Assembly (NCBI RefSeq): GCF_008806385.1
Contig: NZ_VZZK01000001.1
Location: 62,001 to 126,000 of the forward strand
Origin: Methylobacterium soli
GTDB lineage: Bacteria > Pseudomonadota > Alphaproteobacteria > Rhizobiales > Beijerinckiaceae
Length of the DNA stretch: 64,000 nucleotides
Reading direction: 5' to 3'
Shown here: piece by piece, positions 27,526 through 35,169 of the stretch
Numbering within the stretch: the first letter of the stretch is position 1
Layout: each line of letters starts with the position of its first letter
The notes under the pieces: generated by a model
Told to the model about the DNA's origin: nothing
Databases searched by the model: none
What the model saw: the letters and a program-made list of their open reading frames with translations, nothing else
Made by a program: the position numbers and the translations under genes

Positions 27526-27549
27526 GGGCAGGTCCGCATGGGCAGGTCC
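27522..27549. repeat. exact 14-bp tandem duplication at the IalB start
   Basis: GCATGGGCAGGTCC occurs twice in tandem, covering the proposed IalB start codon, so two equivalent CAT (ATG) triplets sit 14 nt apart; only the downstream one is in frame. A recent duplication of the translation-initiation region is likely. Confidence 0.8.
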
Positions 27550-27671
27550 CCGTGGGCAACGCGACAATGCCTTGCCGCCTACCCGCCCGCCGCACGCGAT
27601 GCAATCGAGCCAAGCGGGATTTCTGCGCACATCCCCGATAGCGCGGCGCCGGATTCCGGCCCGGCGCGGCG

Positions 27672-27848
27672 TCAGTTCGAGGCGTGGAACCCGGTCGCGC
27701 GGGCCTTCTCGCAGCGGCGCGCGAACGCCGCCTCGTGGCCCCGCCGGATGGCGCGCAGGAGGGTGGCGGCGAGCGTCAGCACGCCGGGATCCCGGTCCAG
27801 CGGCTCTTCCAGGGGCTCGGCGATATTTGAGACGAGAACCGTGAGCAT
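27672..27848 (-). CDS. 58-residue protein of unknown function
   Basis: The ATG ending at 27848 is preceded by an excellent GAAGGAGG ribosome site at the right distance, which decides this start over a longer open frame. The product (MLTVLVSNIAEPLEEP... ending FHASN) is helical and acidic then basic, without signal peptide or cysteine pairs beyond one Cys. No family recognised. An inverted repeat 32 nt upstream may regulate it. Confidence 0.65.
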   Translation of the reverse strand: MLTVLVSNIAEPLEEPLDRDPGVLTLAATLLRAIRRGHEAAFARRCEKARATGFHASN

Positions 27849-27878
27849 CGTGGCCTCCTTCGCCCGCGATAACGTTGC

Positions 27879-27893
27879 TATTGCATTGCAATA
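27879..27893. promoter_or_regulatory. inverted repeat upstream of the 58-residue gene
   Basis: TATTGCA-T-TGCAATA, a perfect 7-1-7 palindrome in an unusually AT-rich patch, 31 nt upstream of the start. Placement suits an operator overlapping the promoter. Confidence 0.45.
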
Positions 27894-28112
27894 TGAGAGG
27901 CCGGAGAAACTGCTGCAACGCAGCAGGGCGGCGGGGGCGCCATGCGCCGGGCTCATGCGTCGGCAACCGGATGTTCACCCCTTCCCGCGGCGCCCGCGGT
28001 TGACCCGGCCGCCGTCAGGCGCCACTGAGCGCGTCGCTCATTCGTCATTTCCGGCACTTATGCACGCCGCTTCGCCCGACGAGGCGACCTGAGAAGAAGG
28101 ATTGCTCGCGCC

Positions 28113-29558
28113 ATGACAGACCGACCGACCCAGCACCCCATCCATGGCCGGATCACCGGCCCCATCGTGATGATCGGGTTCGGCTCGATCGGCCGCGGCA
28201 CGCTTCCGCTCATCGAGCGCCACTTCACCTACGACAAGGCGCGCTTCACGGTGATTGACCCGTCCGACAAGGATCGGGGGCTGGCCGACAAGCACGGCCT
28301 GCGCTTCGAGAAGGTGGCGCTGACGCCGGAGAATTATCGCGACATCCTGACCCCGCTGCTCACCGAGGGCGGCGGCCAGGGCTTCTGCGTCAACCTCTCG
28401 GTCGACACCTCGTCGCGGGCCATCATGGAGCTCTGCCGCGAGCTCGGCGCCCTCTACATCGACACGGTGGCCGAGCCCTGGCCGGGCTTCTACTTCGACA
28501 AGAGCAAGAGCCAGGGCGACCGCACCAACTACGCCCTGCGCCAGAACATCCTGGATGCACGCGCCGCGAGCCCCGGCGGGCCGACCGCGGTGTCCTGCTG
28601 CGGCGCCAATCCCGGCATGGTCTCGTGGTTCGTCAAGCAGGCGCTCCTCGACCTCGCCAAGGATCTCGGCCTCTCGACCCCCGAGCCGACATCGCGCCAG
28701 GAATGGGCCGCCCTCATGCGCGAGGTCGGCGTGAAGGGCATCCACATCGCCGAGCGCGACACGCAGCGCGCCAAGTCCGAGAAGCCGATGGGCGTCTTCG
28801 TCAATACCTGGTCGGTGGAGGGCTTCGTCTCGGAGGGCAACCAGCCGGCCGAGCTCGGCTGGGGCACGCACGAGACCTGGAAGCCCGACAATGCCCGCGA
28901 GCAGGAGGCGGGCTCGCGCTGCGCCATCTACCTGCTCCAGCCCGGCGCCGACACCCGGGTGCGCTCCTGGACGCCGACCGCCCAGTCGCAGTTCGGCTTC
29001 CTCGTGACCCACAACGAGGCGATCTCGATCGCGGATTACTACTCGGTGATGGAGGGCGCGACCGTCGCCTACCGGCCGACCTGCCACTACGCCTACCACC
29101 CCTGCAACGAGGCGGTGCTCTCGCTGCACGAGATGTTCGGCAATGCCGGCAAGGTCCAGGCCGAGCACCACATCCTCGACGAGAACGAGATCGTGGACGG
29201 CATCGACGAGCTCGGCGTCCTCCTCTACGGCCACGCCAAGAACGCCTACTGGTACGGCTCGCAGCTCTCGATCGAGGAGACCCGCCGGATCGCCCCCTAC
29301 CAGAACGCCACCGGCCTGCAGGTCACCTCGGCCGTGCTCGCCGGCATGGTCTGGGCGCTGGAGAACCCCGAGGCCGGCATCGTGGAGGCCGACGAGATCG
29401 ATTTCCGCCGCTGCCTCGAGGTGCAGACCCCGTATCTCGGCCCGGTCGTCGGCGTCTACACCGACTGGACGCCCCTCGACGGCCGCCCGGGCCTTTTTCC
29501 GGAGGATATCGACGCGAGCGATCCCTGGCAGTTCCGCAACGTGCTCGTGCACGGCTGA
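28113..29558 (+). CDS. hss: homospermidine synthase
   Basis: Makes homospermidine from putrescine (or spermidine plus putrescine) with NAD+; the polyamine is characteristic of many Alphaproteobacteria. 481 residues, matching the Blastochloris-type bacterial enzyme. N-terminal Rossmann motif IVMIGFGSIGRGTLPLI (about 18-34), the CVNLSVDTSS and YIDTVAEPWPG blocks, CCGANPGMVSWF, and TCHYAYHPCNEAVLSLHEM are all family signatures. Translation starts at ATG 28113 after GAGAAGAAGG. Confidence 0.96.
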   Translation: MTDRPTQHPIHGRITGPIVMIGFGSIGRGTLPLIERHFTYDKARFTVIDPSDKDRGLADKHGLRFEKVALTPENYRDILTPLLTEGGGQGFCVNLSVDTSSRAIMELCRELGALYIDTVAEPWPGFYFDKSKSQGDRTNYALRQNILDARAASPGGPTAVSCCGANPGMVSWFVKQALLDLAKDLGLSTPEPTSRQEWAALMREVGVKGIHIAERDTQRAKSEKPMGVFVNTWSVEGFVSEGNQPAELGWGTHETWKPDNAREQEAGSRCAIYLLQPGADTRVRSWTPTAQSQFGFLVTHNEAISIADYYSVMEGATVAYRPTCHYAYHPCNEAVLSLHEMFGNAGKVQAEHHILDENEIVDGIDELGVLLYGHAKNAYWYGSQLSIEETRRIAPYQNATGLQVTSAVLAGMVWALENPEAGIVEADEIDFRRCLEVQTPYLGPVVGVYTDWTPLDGRPGLFPEDIDASDPWQFRNVLVHG

Positions 29559-29639
29559 GCCGCCGCGATTCCGCCCGGGCGCCGCGCTCCGCTGGAGCGC
29601 CCGGGTTGCGGCGTCCGGACGGCCCCGAATGCCTGTCGC

Positions 29640-30035
29640 GTGCGCGCGGCGGGTGTTAAGCTCGCGCTCAAGATCGAGCGCGAGTTGTTGCCCTTGCCCC
29701 ATTTCGAAGATTTCTACGCCGACAAGCTGCGCGGATCGCTCGGCGTCACCGACGCCGAATCGGTGCTCGACCTGCGCGGCACCAATCGCCCCACCGCCGA
29801 GGCCTCCCTCAAGGAGATGCTGGAGCGCAGCCGCTTCGCCAAGGGCAAGACCGTGGCGATCCGGCTCGACGCGCCGCCCGATGGCGGCGGCGAGACCCTG
29901 TTCCAGCCCGCCGGCCGCCTCCTCCTCGACGCCAAGCGCCGCGGCCTGATCGAGCGCCTGCAGACGCTGCCCGCGCAGGACGGCCTCGGCTTCTACGTGG
30001 CGCTCGCGGGCAAGGCCCAGCGCGAGCCGGAGTGA
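29640..30035 (+). CDS. conserved-looking protein of unknown function, Smr-like segment
   Basis: 131 residues from a GTG at 29640; the true start may be a little downstream, because no ribosome site is obvious. The segment VLDLRGTNRPTAEASLKEML resembles the DLxG-x-x-x-x-E-A-x-x-x-L start of Smr domains, but the later GxGxH signature is absent, so nuclease function should not be assumed. Overlaps the next gene at a GTGA junction, so the two are translationally coupled. Confidence 0.6.
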   Translation: MRAAGVKLALKIERELLPLPHFEDFYADKLRGSLGVTDAESVLDLRGTNRPTAEASLKEMLERSRFAKGKTVAIRLDAPPDGGGETLFQPAGRLLLDAKRRGLIERLQTLPAQDGLGFYVALAGKAQREPE

Positions 30036-30907
30036 GGCGCGGATTGGCCGGCCTCACCCGATTCCATTTCGGCCGCAACACCCTCGAGCGCCTGGCGCGC
30101 TTCGGCTACGGCGCCCGCGGCGCGGTCTATTGCGTGGTCGGCGCCCTCGCGGTCCTGGCGGCGATCGGCCGGGGCGGGCAGGCCGGCGACAGCAAGAGCG
30201 CGCTCCGGACGGTGCTGGGCGGCCCCTTCGGCGCCTGGATCGTCGGCCTCATCGCGCTGGGCCTGTTCGGCTTCGCCCTCTGGCGGCTGATCGAGGGCGT
30301 CACCGACGCGGACAACCGGGGCAGCGGCCTCAAGGGCCTCGTCGTGCGGGCCGCCCATGTGGGCAGCGCGGCGATCTATAGCGGTCTCGCGGTCACGGCC
30401 GCGAGCCTCGCCCTCGGGCTCGGCCGGCACCGCGGCAGCCAGGACGGGATGCAGGACTGGACCGCGTGGCTGCTTTCCAAGCCCCTCGGGCTCTGGCTCG
30501 TCGGCCTGATCGGCCTCGGGGTGATGGGCGGCGGGATCGCGTTCCTGCTCAAGGCCTGGAAGGGCGACGTGACCGAGCGCCTCGCCCTCGACGCGGCGGC
30601 CTGCCGCTGGGCGAAGCCCATCGGGCGCTTCGGCTACGCGGCGCGCGGCATCGCCTTCCTGCTCATCGGGGGCTTCTTCGTGGCGGCGGCCTGGCACCAG
30701 GCCTCGTCCGAGGTAAAGGGGCTCGCGGGCGCCTTCGCGGCCCTGCGCGCCCAGCCCTACGGTTGGGTGCTGCTCGCCCTCGTGGCGGCCGGCCACTTCG
30801 CCTTCGGGGCCTTCGGGCTGATCCAGGCCCGGTTCCGCCGGATCGACGCGCCCGATCTCGACAAGGCGGACGATGCGGTGGCGCGCGTCGTGCGCTCGGT
30901 CACCTGA
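30032..30907 (+). CDS. DUF1206 domain membrane protein
   Basis: 291 residues with six hydrophobic segments arranged as three related two-helix units; each begins with an R/K-FGYGARGAVYCVVG-like or RFGYAARGIAFLLIG-like sequence, the DUF1206 signature. Function unknown; the family is widespread and often stress-associated. Starts at a GTG overlapping the upstream stop. Confidence 0.88.
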   Translation: MRRGLAGLTRFHFGRNTLERLARFGYGARGAVYCVVGALAVLAAIGRGGQAGDSKSALRTVLGGPFGAWIVGLIALGLFGFALWRLIEGVTDADNRGSGLKGLVVRAAHVGSAAIYSGLAVTAASLALGLGRHRGSQDGMQDWTAWLLSKPLGLWLVGLIGLGVMGGGIAFLLKAWKGDVTERLALDAAACRWAKPIGRFGYAARGIAFLLIGGFFVAAAWHQASSEVKGLAGAFAALRAQPYGWVLLALVAAGHFAFGAFGLIQARFRRIDAPDLDKADDAVARVVRSVT

Positions 30908-30943
30908 CGGGTTAGGAATGAGCCTGCGGCCCCGGACGCCGCG

Positions 30944-30972
30944 TTGACAAGAGCCGGACCCCGCGCCGATAC
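30944..30972 (+). promoter_or_regulatory. candidate sigma-70 promoter for the sugar dehydratase gene
   Basis: TTGACA (30944-30949), 17-nt spacer, CGATAC (30967-30972). The -35 is a perfect consensus, the -10 is poor. It sits 21 nt before the ATG at 30993. Confidence 0.45.
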
Positions 30973-30992
30973 CGCGGGCCGGCCCGGAGCCC

Positions 30993-33011
30993 ATGCAGCA
31001 GCGCACCTACAAGACAGCGGTGATGGTGGTCCACGATCTCGTGGCGACCGCGCTGGCCGTGATCCTCACCTTCGTGTTCCGCTTCAACGGCGAGTTCCTC
31101 GCCGAGCGGCTGCACGCGCTCCCGCTCCTGCTGCCGCCCTTCATGGCGTTTGCCGGGCTCGTCTACGCGCGGTTCAAGCTCTACCGGACGAAGTGGCGCT
31201 TCGCCTCGCTGCCCGATCTCGCCGGCATCGTGCGGGCCGCGAGCGTGCTGGCGCTGACGCTTCTGGTGCTCGACTACGTGCTGGTCTCGGCCGACCTCTA
31301 CGGCTTCTACTTCTTCGGCAAGATCGCGATCGTCCTCTACTGGGTGCTGCAGATCTTCCTGCTCGGCGGCACCCGCCTCGCCTTCCGCTACCTCAAATAT
31401 GCCCGCTCCCGGCAATCGAGCGCGCGCGGCGCCACGGTGCCGACGCTGCTCCTCGGGCGGGGCGGCGACATCGAGGTGCTGCTGCGCGCCATCGAATCGG
31501 GCTCGGTGCGCAAGCTCAGCCCCAAGGGCATCCTGTCGCCCCGCGCCGACGAGGCCGGGCAGATGATGCGCGGGGTGCCGGTGCTCGGCGGCTTCGCGGA
31601 TCTCGAGCGGGTGGTGGGCAACCTCGCCGAGCGCGGCCAGCCGGTGCGGCGCCTCGTGGCAACGCCGAGCGCGCTGACGCCGGAGGCCGAGCCCGACGAC
31701 CTCATCGCCCGCGCCCGCCGCCTCGGCCTGCCGCTCGCCCGCGTCGTCAGCCTCGGCGAGGGGATGCGCGACGCCGAGCTGGCGCCGCTCGAGATCGAGG
31801 ACCTGCTCCTGCGCCCGACCGTCGCGATCGACCGGCCGCGGCTGGAGCGCTTCCTCGCCGGCGCCCGCGTCATCGTCACGGGCGGCGGCGGCTCGATCGG
31901 GTCGGAGATCTGCGCCCGCGCGGTCGCCTTCGGGGCGCGCGCCGTCCTGGTGGTGGAGAGTTCCGAGCCGGCGCTGCACGGGGTCCTGAGCCAGCCGGCC
32001 CTGGCCCATGCCGAGGCCGAGGTGACGGGCGCGCTCGCCGATATCCGCGACCGCGACCGCCTGCACGCGGTCTTTGCCGGGTTCCGGCCGGATTACGTGG
32101 TGCACGCCGCGGCGCTCAAGCAGGTGCCCTATCTCGAGCGCGACTGGACCGAGGGCATCAAGACCAACGTCTTCGGCTCGATCAACGTCGCGGACGCGAC
32201 CATCGCGGCGGGCGCGCGCGCGCTGGTGATGATCTCGACCGACAAGGCCATCGAGCCGGTGTCGCAGCTCGGCGTCACCAAGCGCTTCGCCGAGATGTAT
32301 GCCCAGGCCCTCGATGCCGAGCAGGCCCCCAACACCGAGGGGGCGGCAGAGCGGGCGGCAGAGGGCGGGCGGGCGCCGACGCGGCTCATCGCGGTGCGCT
32401 TCGGCAACGTGCTCGGCTCGGTCGGCTCGGTCGTCCCGGTCTTCAAGGCGCAGATCGCCCGCGGCGGCCCCGTGACCGTGACCCATCCCGACATGGTCCG
32501 CTACTTCATGACCGTCCGGGAGGCGGCCGACCTCGTCCTCACCGCCGCCTCGCATGCCGACCGCGAGGCGCGCGCGATCCCCGCCGGCCCCTCCGCCGAC
32601 CAGCGGGCCGCCGTCTACGTCCTCAAGATGGGCCAGCCCGTGCGCATCCGGGAGCTTGCCGAGCGCATGATCCGGCTGGCCGGGTTCGAGCCCGGCGACG
32701 AAATCGAGATCCTCACCACCGGGGCCCGGCCCGGCGAGCGCCTGAACGAGATCCTGTTCGCCCGCGAGGAGCCGCGGGTGACCCTCGACGGGATCGAGGG
32801 CGTGATGGCGGCCAAGCCGGTCTTCGCCGACCGGGCCGTGCTCGAAGGCTGGACCGAGCGCCTGGCGCGCGCGGTCGCGACCAACGACCGGGCCGACGCC
32901 GAGGCGGTGTTCGAGGAGGCCATCCCGGATTTCCGGGACCGCGCCGGGGCGGCGGCCGCCGCCGAGAACCTGGCCCAGAGCCACCCTGAGCCGGCGCCGA
33001 ACCCGGTCTGA
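30993..33011 (+). CDS. nucleotide-sugar 4,6-dehydratase (WbpM/WreV/CapD family)
   Basis: 672 residues. Four N-terminal transmembrane helices (about 10-115) and a CoA-binding-like domain precede an extended SDR domain beginning VIVTGGGGSIGSEI (near 290). Large family members are UDP-GlcNAc 4,6-dehydratases that make the 4-keto-6-deoxy precursor of QuiNAc, FucNAc or bacillosamine. The active region STDKAIEPVSQLGVTKR has Ser415, Lys418 and Lys430, but Leu426 stands where WbpM relatives carry Met (Tyr in other SDRs). With the next two genes it forms a plausible UDP-QuiNAc/initiation module. Confidence 0.9.
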   Translation: MQQRTYKTAVMVVHDLVATALAVILTFVFRFNGEFLAERLHALPLLLPPFMAFAGLVYARFKLYRTKWRFASLPDLAGIVRAASVLALTLLVLDYVLVSADLYGFYFFGKIAIVLYWVLQIFLLGGTRLAFRYLKYARSRQSSARGATVPTLLLGRGGDIEVLLRAIESGSVRKLSPKGILSPRADEAGQMMRGVPVLGGFADLERVVGNLAERGQPVRRLVATPSALTPEAEPDDLIARARRLGLPLARVVSLGEGMRDAELAPLEIEDLLLRPTVAIDRPRLERFLAGARVIVTGGGGSIGSEICARAVAFGARAVLVVESSEPALHGVLSQPALAHAEAEVTGALADIRDRDRLHAVFAGFRPDYVVHAAALKQVPYLERDWTEGIKTNVFGSINVADATIAAGARALVMISTDKAIEPVSQLGVTKRFAEMYAQALDAEQAPNTEGAAERAAEGGRAPTRLIAVRFGNVLGSVGSVVPVFKAQIARGGPVTVTHPDMVRYFMTVREAADLVLTAASHADREARAIPAGPSADQRAAVYVLKMGQPVRIRELAERMIRLAGFEPGDEIEILTTGARPGERLNEILFAREEPRVTLDGIEGVMAAKPVFADRAVLEGWTERLARAVATNDRADAEAVFEEAIPDFRDRAGAAAAAENLAQSHPEPAPNPV

Positions 33012-33023
33012 GGGAGGGCCGCC

Positions 33024-33947
33024 TCAGGTTTCCGAGCGCGCGAGCGCCGCGAGGCCGTCCCGCGAGGGCATGGCGGGCTCCCAGCCGAGCGCCGACAGGC
33101 CGTCCGATCGCGCCTGGAGGCCGGTCGAGAGGCGGCTGAACGCCTCCTCCCGCCCGACGAGGCGGCAGGCGAGGCCGAGGAGCGGGGCCGGCACCGGAAC
33201 GAGGCCGGGGCCCCGGCCGAGACCGGCCCGCAGGGCCGCGACCATCTCGGGCAACGTCAGCGCGTCCGGATCCGCGACCACGAGGGGCCGGCCGAGCGGC
33301 CCGGGCGCGGCCAGGACCGTGGCGATGGCCGCCCCGAGGCTCTCGACCGAGACGAGGGAGCGGCGCTGGCGGAGCGAGGCCAGCGGCAGCGGATAGGGCG
33401 AGCGGGCGAGCCGCACGAGCGCCGCCATGTTGCCCTTCACCCCCGCCCCGTAGACGAGGACCGGCCGCAGGGCGACCCAATCGAGGCCGGTCTCGGCCAG
33501 CGCCGCCTCGGCCGCGAGCTTCGAGCGGCCATAGGCGTCGGTGGGCGCCGGCATCGCGGCCTCCGTCTGGATCGCCGCGCTGCTCGCGCCGACCTGCGCC
33601 CGGATCGAGGACAGGAAGACGAAGCGGCGGACCCGCGCCTTGACGGCGGCCTCCGCGAGGCGCCGCGTCGCCTCCGTGTTGAGGGTGCGGTAATCGTCCT
33701 CGGGCGCCCCCGACATCGCGTGGGCGAGGCCCGCCGAATGCACGATGGCGTCCACGTCGCTGAGCGCCGCCGCCATGTTCATCGGCCGCGTCAGGTCGCC
33801 GACGACGGCGCTGCTGGCGCCCTCCGGCACCGCGATCGGGCGCCGCAGCAGCACCCGGACCCGGTAGCCCTGCGCCGACAGCGCCCGCAGGAGGTGGCGC
33901 CCGATGAAGCCGGTCGCGCCCGTCAGTGCCACGAGCTTCGCGCTCAC
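33024..33947 (-). CDS. NAD-dependent epimerase/4-keto-sugar reductase (WbpV/WreQ-like)
   Basis: A 307-residue extended SDR: GATGFIGRHL at the N-terminus, the catalytic YGRSK (Y-x3-K) with upstream FLSSI, and a nucleotide-sugar-binding C-terminal half (LRQRRSLVSVESLGAAI). In P. aeruginosa and R. etli such a reductase works with a WbpM/WreV dehydratase and a WbpL/WreU transferase. That assignment here comes from the same three-gene neighbourhood; a 4-epimerase is the alternative. Convergent with the dehydratase gene. Confidence 0.85.
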   Translation of the reverse strand: MSAKLVALTGATGFIGRHLLRALSAQGYRVRVLLRRPIAVPEGASSAVVGDLTRPMNMAAALSDVDAIVHSAGLAHAMSGAPEDDYRTLNTEATRRLAEAAVKARVRRFVFLSSIRAQVGASSAAIQTEAAMPAPTDAYGRSKLAAEAALAETGLDWVALRPVLVYGAGVKGNMAALVRLARSPYPLPLASLRQRRSLVSVESLGAAIATVLAAPGPLGRPLVVADPDALTLPEMVAALRAGLGRGPGLVPVPAPLLGLACRLVGREEAFSRLSTGLQARSDGLSALGWEPAMPSRDGLAALARSET

Positions 33948-34061
33948 ATCCTGTTTCCCCGTTCGAGCGCTCTCCTGAAGTGGAGACCGGTTCGGCGCGA
34001 GAGCGCGCGTTCCATCAAGACCGAGAGCCGCCCCCGGCGGCGATGCGGCCGGAAACGACGC

Positions 34062-35075
34062 TCAAGCGGCCGGCACCGCGCCGCGCGGCGCCCGGCCGAA
34101 GCGGCGCAGCAGGATCGCCACCAGGGCGGCCCCGAGCAGCAAGGCCCCCAGGGTGACGGGCCAGAGGGGCCAAAGCAAGGTCGCGGCGGCCAGGAGCGCC
34201 AGCCCGGCATTCACCGCGAAGACGCGGCCCACGACCGCGCCGACGCTGAGCCCGTTCAGCGTGGCGCGCTGGTAGAAATGGCTGCGATGGGCCTGCCAGA
34301 CCGGCTCCCGGCGCAGGGCCCGGCGGATCAGCGTCAGGGTGGCATCCGCGATGTAGACGAGGGGCAGGAGGATCGCGGCGGCAAGGCCGCCCTCGAGCGC
34401 CAGCCGATACAGGAGCCAGGCCGTGATCAGCCCGATCGGCAGGGATCCGACATCGCCGAGGAAGAGGCGCGCCACCGGCCGGTTGAACGGGGCGAAACCC
34501 AGCATCGCCCCGAGCAAGCCCGCGGCGACGAGCGTCGGGCCGAGGGGCCATCCGCCGCTCTGGCCGAACAGCACGAGCGCCCCGGTGATCGGCACGATCT
34601 CGCAGACCGTCATCCAGTCGAGCCCATCCATGAAGTTGACGAGGTTGACGAACCAGAGGCCGGCGATCACCGCCAGAGCCCGCTCGAGCCAGAGCGGCAG
34701 GTCGGGCAGCAGGCGCCCGTCGATGGCGAGGATCAGCGCCGTCACGGCCAGGGCCTGCAGGGCGAGGCGCAAGGCCGCCGAGAGGGGGCGGATGTCGTCG
34801 ACGGCCCCGGTCACCGCGAGCAGGAGGGTGGCGAGCGCCAGCACCGTGAGCTCGCGCGTCTCCCCGCCCGGCAGGATACCCGAGAACAGGCCCGCGACCG
34901 CGATCGAAGCCGCCACCACGGCGATCCCGCCGCCCTGCGGCGTCGGCACGCTGTGGCTCGACCGGGCATTCGGCCGGGCGAGGGCGTAGCGCTGGAGCAG
35001 GGGCCGCAGCAGCAGGATGAGGCCGGCGCTCGCGGCGGCGGCGAGCGGGATGGCGAGGAGCGGCGCGAGGGGCAT
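34062..35075 (-). CDS. polyprenyl-phosphate sugar-1-phosphate transferase (WecA/WbpL/WreU-like)
   Basis: 337 residues, about ten transmembrane segments, member of the MraY/WecA family that starts O-antigen or other glycan synthesis on undecaprenyl phosphate. Motifs: HSVPTPQGGGIA, VTGAVDDI (Mg-binding Asp pair), NLVNFMDGLDW, FLGDVGSLPIG and the cytosolic HRSHFYQR that recognises the sugar. Same strand as, and 114 nt upstream of, the reductase gene. Donor sugar is inferred from the neighbours. Confidence 0.92.
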   Translation of the reverse strand: MPLAPLLAIPLAAAASAGLILLLRPLLQRYALARPNARSSHSVPTPQGGGIAVVAASIAVAGLFSGILPGGETRELTVLALATLLLAVTGAVDDIRPLSAALRLALQALAVTALILAIDGRLLPDLPLWLERALAVIAGLWFVNLVNFMDGLDWMTVCEIVPITGALVLFGQSGGWPLGPTLVAAGLLGAMLGFAPFNRPVARLFLGDVGSLPIGLITAWLLYRLALEGGLAAAILLPLVYIADATLTLIRRALRREPVWQAHRSHFYQRATLNGLSVGAVVGRVFAVNAGLALLAAATLLWPLWPVTLGALLLGAALVAILLRRFGRAPRGAVPAA

Positions 35076-35169
35076 CGAGACGGGTGTCAGATCGCGCGGG
35101 CGGAGGCGATGGAATGCGCGCAGGCCGCGCGGGCCGGCAGCGTCCGCCGGCCCTTCGAACCGCGATCGG

